DNA from: Myxococcales bacterium
GTDB taxonomy: Bacteria; Myxococcota_A; Polyangia; Fen-1088
Assembly (NCBI GenBank): GCA_003142855.1
Contig: PLNW01000056.1
Location: 1 to 64,000 of the forward strand
Length of the DNA: 64,000 nt
Direction of reading: 5' to 3'
The first letter of the stretch is position 1. Every line of letters begins with the position of its first letter. Made by a program: the position numbers and the translations under genes. This document shows, in pieces, positions 61,605-64,000 of this stretch. A model generated the notes under the pieces. It made no database searches. It was not told where the DNA came from and was given only the letters and a program-made list of their open reading frames with translations.

Positions 61605-62918
61605 ATGAAGATATGTGTCATCGGGACCGGCTACGTCGGACTGGTCGCGGGCGCGGGGTTCGCGGACATGGGCCACGACGTCACCTGTTGCGACATCGAT
61701 GGGGAAAAGATCGCCGCGCTCAAGCGAGGCGAGGTGCCCATCTATGAGCCGGGCCTGGACAAGCTGATCGCTCACAACGTGGAGGAAAGCCGACTCGCCT
61801 TCACCACCGACATGGCCGCGGCCGTGACCGGCGCCGAGGTGGTGGTGCTGGCCGTGGGCACCCCGCCGGCGCCCGACGGCTCGGCTGATCTGCACTACAT
61901 TTTTCAGGCCGCAGAGACGGCCGCACGCGCGCTTTCGGGCTGGGCCGTGCTGGTGACCAAGTCCACGGTGCCAGTCGGCACCGGCGACAAGATCGAGGCC
62001 ATCATGCGCCAGCACGCCCGCCACGAATTCGCGGTGGCGGCCAACCCCGAGTTCCTCAAGGAGGGCGACGCGGTCAACGACTTCATGAAACCCGATCGCG
62101 TGATCATCGGGACCAGCGACCCGCGCGCGCTCCACACCCTGCAGGCCTTGTACACGCCGTTTACCCGCTCGAGCGATCGCATCATGGTGATGGATCGCCG
62201 CTCGGCTGAGCTGGCCAAGTACGCCGCCAACGCCATGCTGGCGACGCGCATCTCGTTCATGAATGAGCTGGCCGGTCTGTGCGATGCGGTGGGCGCTGAC
62301 ATCGAGCTGGTGCGCAAGGGACTGGGCGCCGACGCGCGCATTGGCAGCAAGTTCCTCTACGCGGGGGCGGGGTTCGGGGGAAGCTGCTTTCCCAAGGACC
62401 TGCGCGCGGTGATCAGCACGGCCAAGGAAGCGGGCATGAGCCTGCAAGTCCTGAGCGCGGTGGAAGCGGTCAACCAGCGGCAGAAACACTACCTGGCTGA
62501 GCGCCTGCTCAAGCATTTTCACGGCGATGTGAACGGTCGCAAGATCGCAGTGTGGGGACTCGCCTTCAAGCCCGGCACCGACGATGTGCGCGAGGCCCCG
62601 GCATTGGTGCTCATCGAGGACTTGCTGGCAGCCGGTGCGCGCGTGGCTGCCAGCGATCCCGTGGCCATCCCAGCGGTGCGCAAAATCCTGGGTGAACGCG
62701 TGGAATTCCAGGCTTCCAACTACCAATGCGCCGAGGGTGCCGATGCCCTGGCCTTGGTCACGGAATGGCACGACTACCGCCGGCCGAACTTCGCGCGCCT
62801 TCGCAGCATCATGCGCACGCCGGTGGTCGTCGACGGGCGCAACGTGTGGGAACCGTCTGACCTGCGCGCCGCCGGGTTCACGTACTACGGGGTGGGCAGG
62901 GGTCGAGGCGCTGGGTGA
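61605..62918 (+). CDS. ugd: UDP-glucose 6-dehydrogenase
   Basis: A protein of 437 aa. The NAD-binding start CVIGTGYVGLVAGAGFADMG, VAVGTPPAPDGSAD, the mobile-loop region (TKSTVPVGTGDK; NPEFLKEGDAV) and the catalytic Cys in GAGFGGSCFPKDL are all present, and WGLAFKPGTDDVREAP marks the C-terminal domain. It oxidises UDP-glucose to UDP-glucuronate. With the epimerase gene 71 bp further on the opposite strand, this gives a route to UDP-galacturonate for capsule or exopolysaccharide. Confidence 0.94.
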   Translation: MKICVIGTGYVGLVAGAGFADMGHDVTCCDIDGEKIAALKRGEVPIYEPGLDKLIAHNVEESRLAFTTDMAAAVTGAEVVVLAVGTPPAPDGSADLHYIFQAAETAARALSGWAVLVTKSTVPVGTGDKIEAIMRQHARHEFAVAANPEFLKEGDAVNDFMKPDRVIIGTSDPRALHTLQALYTPFTRSSDRIMVMDRRSAELAKYAANAMLATRISFMNELAGLCDAVGADIELVRKGLGADARIGSKFLYAGAGFGGSCFPKDLRAVISTAKEAGMSLQVLSAVEAVNQRQKHYLAERLLKHFHGDVNGRKIAVWGLAFKPGTDDVREAPALVLIEDLLAAGARVAASDPVAIPAVRKILGERVEFQASNYQCAEGADALALVTEWHDYRRPNFARLRSIMRTPVVVDGRNVWEPSDLRAAGFTYYGVGRGRGAG

Positions 62919-62937
62919 GGCGAGGTTGGCGGCAGTC

Positions 62938-62970
62938 GAGGGCACAGAGGGGAGAGGGGAGAGCGCAGAG
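62938..62970. repeat. solo copy of the AGAGGGGAGA repeat
   Basis: GAGGGCACAGAGGGGAGAGG followed by GGAGAGCGCAGAG matches the left end of the element at 61386-61418. No inverted partner follows, so this is a single end. Confidence 0.6.
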
Positions 62971-62989
62971 CCGGATAGGTCGACGTCGC

Positions 62990-63961
62990 CTATCGACCGT
63001 TCTCGGCGCGCCACCAGGCCACGAAGCGGGGAATGCCTTGCTCGATGCTGACCTTGGGTGAGTAACCCAGATCGCCTTGCGACAGTTCCAGATCAGCCAG
63101 GGTGTGTGGCATGTCGCCCGGCTGTTCGGCTTGCCAGTCGACGCGCGGCGACTTTCCCAGCGCGGCGGCAATGCGGTCCACCAGAGTCTTGAGGCTGGTG
63201 GGATGCGCGCCGCCCAGGTTGTAGATGCGATATGCGGGATGGGGGTTGCGCGCCTGCTGCTCGATGGCCGCCAACACGCCGTCGAGGATGTCGTCGATCC
63301 AGGTGTAGTCGCGCGAGGTGGTCCCATCGCCGAACAATTCGATGGGCTGGTCGCCGGCAATCAGCCTGGTGAACTTGTGGATGGCCAAGTCGGGGCGCTG
63401 GCGCGGGCCGTACACGGTGAAGAAACGCAAGCAGGTGACCGACGAGCCGTACAGGTGGTGCTCGGTGAAGGCGAGCAATTCGCCCGCCCGCTTGGTCGCG
63501 GCGTAGGGCGAGAGCGGCCGGGTGCAGGGATCGCTTTCGCAAAATGGTACCTGACTGTCCTTACCGTAGACCGAGGATGACGAGCCGAAGACGAAGCGCT
63601 TGATTCCACGCGCGCGACAGGTGGCAAACAGGTGCAGCGTGCCGGTCACGTTCACCGACCAGTAGCGCTGCGGGCTGTTGATCGAGGGGCGCACCCCGGC
63701 CAGCGCCGCCAGATGCACCACCACGTCGACTCGGCCCGCGGCGTCCAGGGCGGCGGCAATGTCCTGCGGGTCGGTGAGGTCCCCCTCGACCAGCCGGAAG
63801 GCCGGGTTTCGACGAAGCCCCGCCAGATTCCGTTCCTTTACGGCGCGCGGATAGAAGTCGTCGAAGTTGTCAAAGCCCGTGACTCGATCCCCGCGTGCGA
63901 CCAGGCGCTCGGCCAAGTGAGAACCGATGAATCCGGCCGCGCCGGTGACAAGAATGTCCAT
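62990..63961 (-). CDS. NAD-dependent epimerase, UDP-glucuronate 4-epimerase-like
   Basis: A protein of 323 aa. The extended SDR signatures are TGAAGFIGSHLAERLVARGD (GxxGxxG), DNFDDFYPRAVKERNL (typical of GAE-type UDP-glucuronate 4-epimerases), GSSSSVYGKD and the active-site SPYAATKRAGE (YxxxK), then YTWIDDILDGV. It would convert UDP-glucuronate, made by the adjacent ugd product, to UDP-galacturonate. A GalE role is possible but less likely given the DNF-x-D-FY-x-R motif. Confidence 0.88.
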   Translation of the reverse strand: MDILVTGAAGFIGSHLAERLVARGDRVTGFDNFDDFYPRAVKERNLAGLRRNPAFRLVEGDLTDPQDIAAALDAAGRVDVVVHLAALAGVRPSINSPQRYWSVNVTGTLHLFATCRARGIKRFVFGSSSSVYGKDSQVPFCESDPCTRPLSPYAATKRAGELLAFTEHHLYGSSVTCLRFFTVYGPRQRPDLAIHKFTRLIAGDQPIELFGDGTTSRDYTWIDDILDGVLAAIEQQARNPHPAYRIYNLGGAHPTSLKTLVDRIAAALGKSPRVDWQAEQPGDMPHTLADLELSQGDLGYSPKVSIEQGIPRFVAWWRAENGR

Positions 63962-64000
63962 CAGGGATCACAATAGACGGCTGGCCAGCTATCTACCAGT

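Overview
The window is GC-rich DNA from what looks like a myxobacterium-type organism (Myxococcota or a close deltaproteobacterial relative, probably uncultured). The case is circumstantial: three Ser/Thr protein kinase genes carrying four kinase domains, myxobacterial-style cysteine-rich repeats, a MYXO-CTERM-like tail, an Frz-like chemosensory cluster beside a type IV pilus ATPase, Gly/Ser-rich lipoproteins and many short dispersed palindromes. No rRNA or ribosomal protein gene is present to settle the taxonomy.

Region 1 (1-11.8 kb) starts with the end of a small membrane protein gene, a tRNA-Arg(CCG) with an integrase remnant pointing at it, a divergent lipoprotein / FGE-sulfatase pair, an LPP20-like secreted protein, murQ, and an MMPL exporter translationally coupled to a protein with two cysteine clusters. 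A palindrome-ended repeat, a polyhistidine protein and a UbiB/ABC1 kinase follow. Region 2 (11.9-25 kb) holds an ACP + AlgI-type MBOAT + AlgJ-type SGNH acylation cassette, an Omp85-like protein, a POT peptide transporter, a prolyl oligopeptidase, ddl, an orphan cobQ, a nucleotidyltransferase/partner pair, a PIN-domain remnant and pgk.

Region 3 (25-36.8 kb) has a kinase with a TPR/membrane partner, a B12-binding radical SAM protein, a GH43-like lipoprotein, two polyprenol-dependent glycosyltransferase-type membrane proteins (DUF2723, GT87), a flavodoxin-like reductase and a debris zone (MITE, kinase-tail fragment, antitoxin with truncated toxin, broken TPR/MYXO-CTERM gene).

Region 4 (36.8-48.1 kb) is the most striking. 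It is one giant surface-protein locus, now split over reading frames at three sites. Cysteine-rich repeats alternate with 14 RCC1-like repeats, arranged as two groups of exactly seven, which is the number of blades in one RCC1 propeller. A teneurin-like module order follows (carboxypeptidase-regulatory/TTR-like, plug-like, NHL, YD/RHS shell, RHS core), then a 133-residue C-terminal tip. A two-helix membrane protein starts on the GTGA overlap with its stop codon and is a candidate immunity protein. I regard this as a candidate teneurin-like polymorphic toxin system.

Region 5 (48.1-64 kb) holds a transposase remnant, two kinase genes (one with two complete kinase domains in a single chain), a GAF-fused PilB/GspE ATPase, and a divergent operon of response regulator-PATAN, CheW, cytoplasmic MCP and CheA-REC hybrid whose receiver lacks the phosphoacceptor Asp. 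It ends with sugar-nucleotide genes (nucleotidyltransferase, UDP-glucose dehydrogenase, UDP-glucuronate-epimerase-like) among another dispersed inverted repeat.
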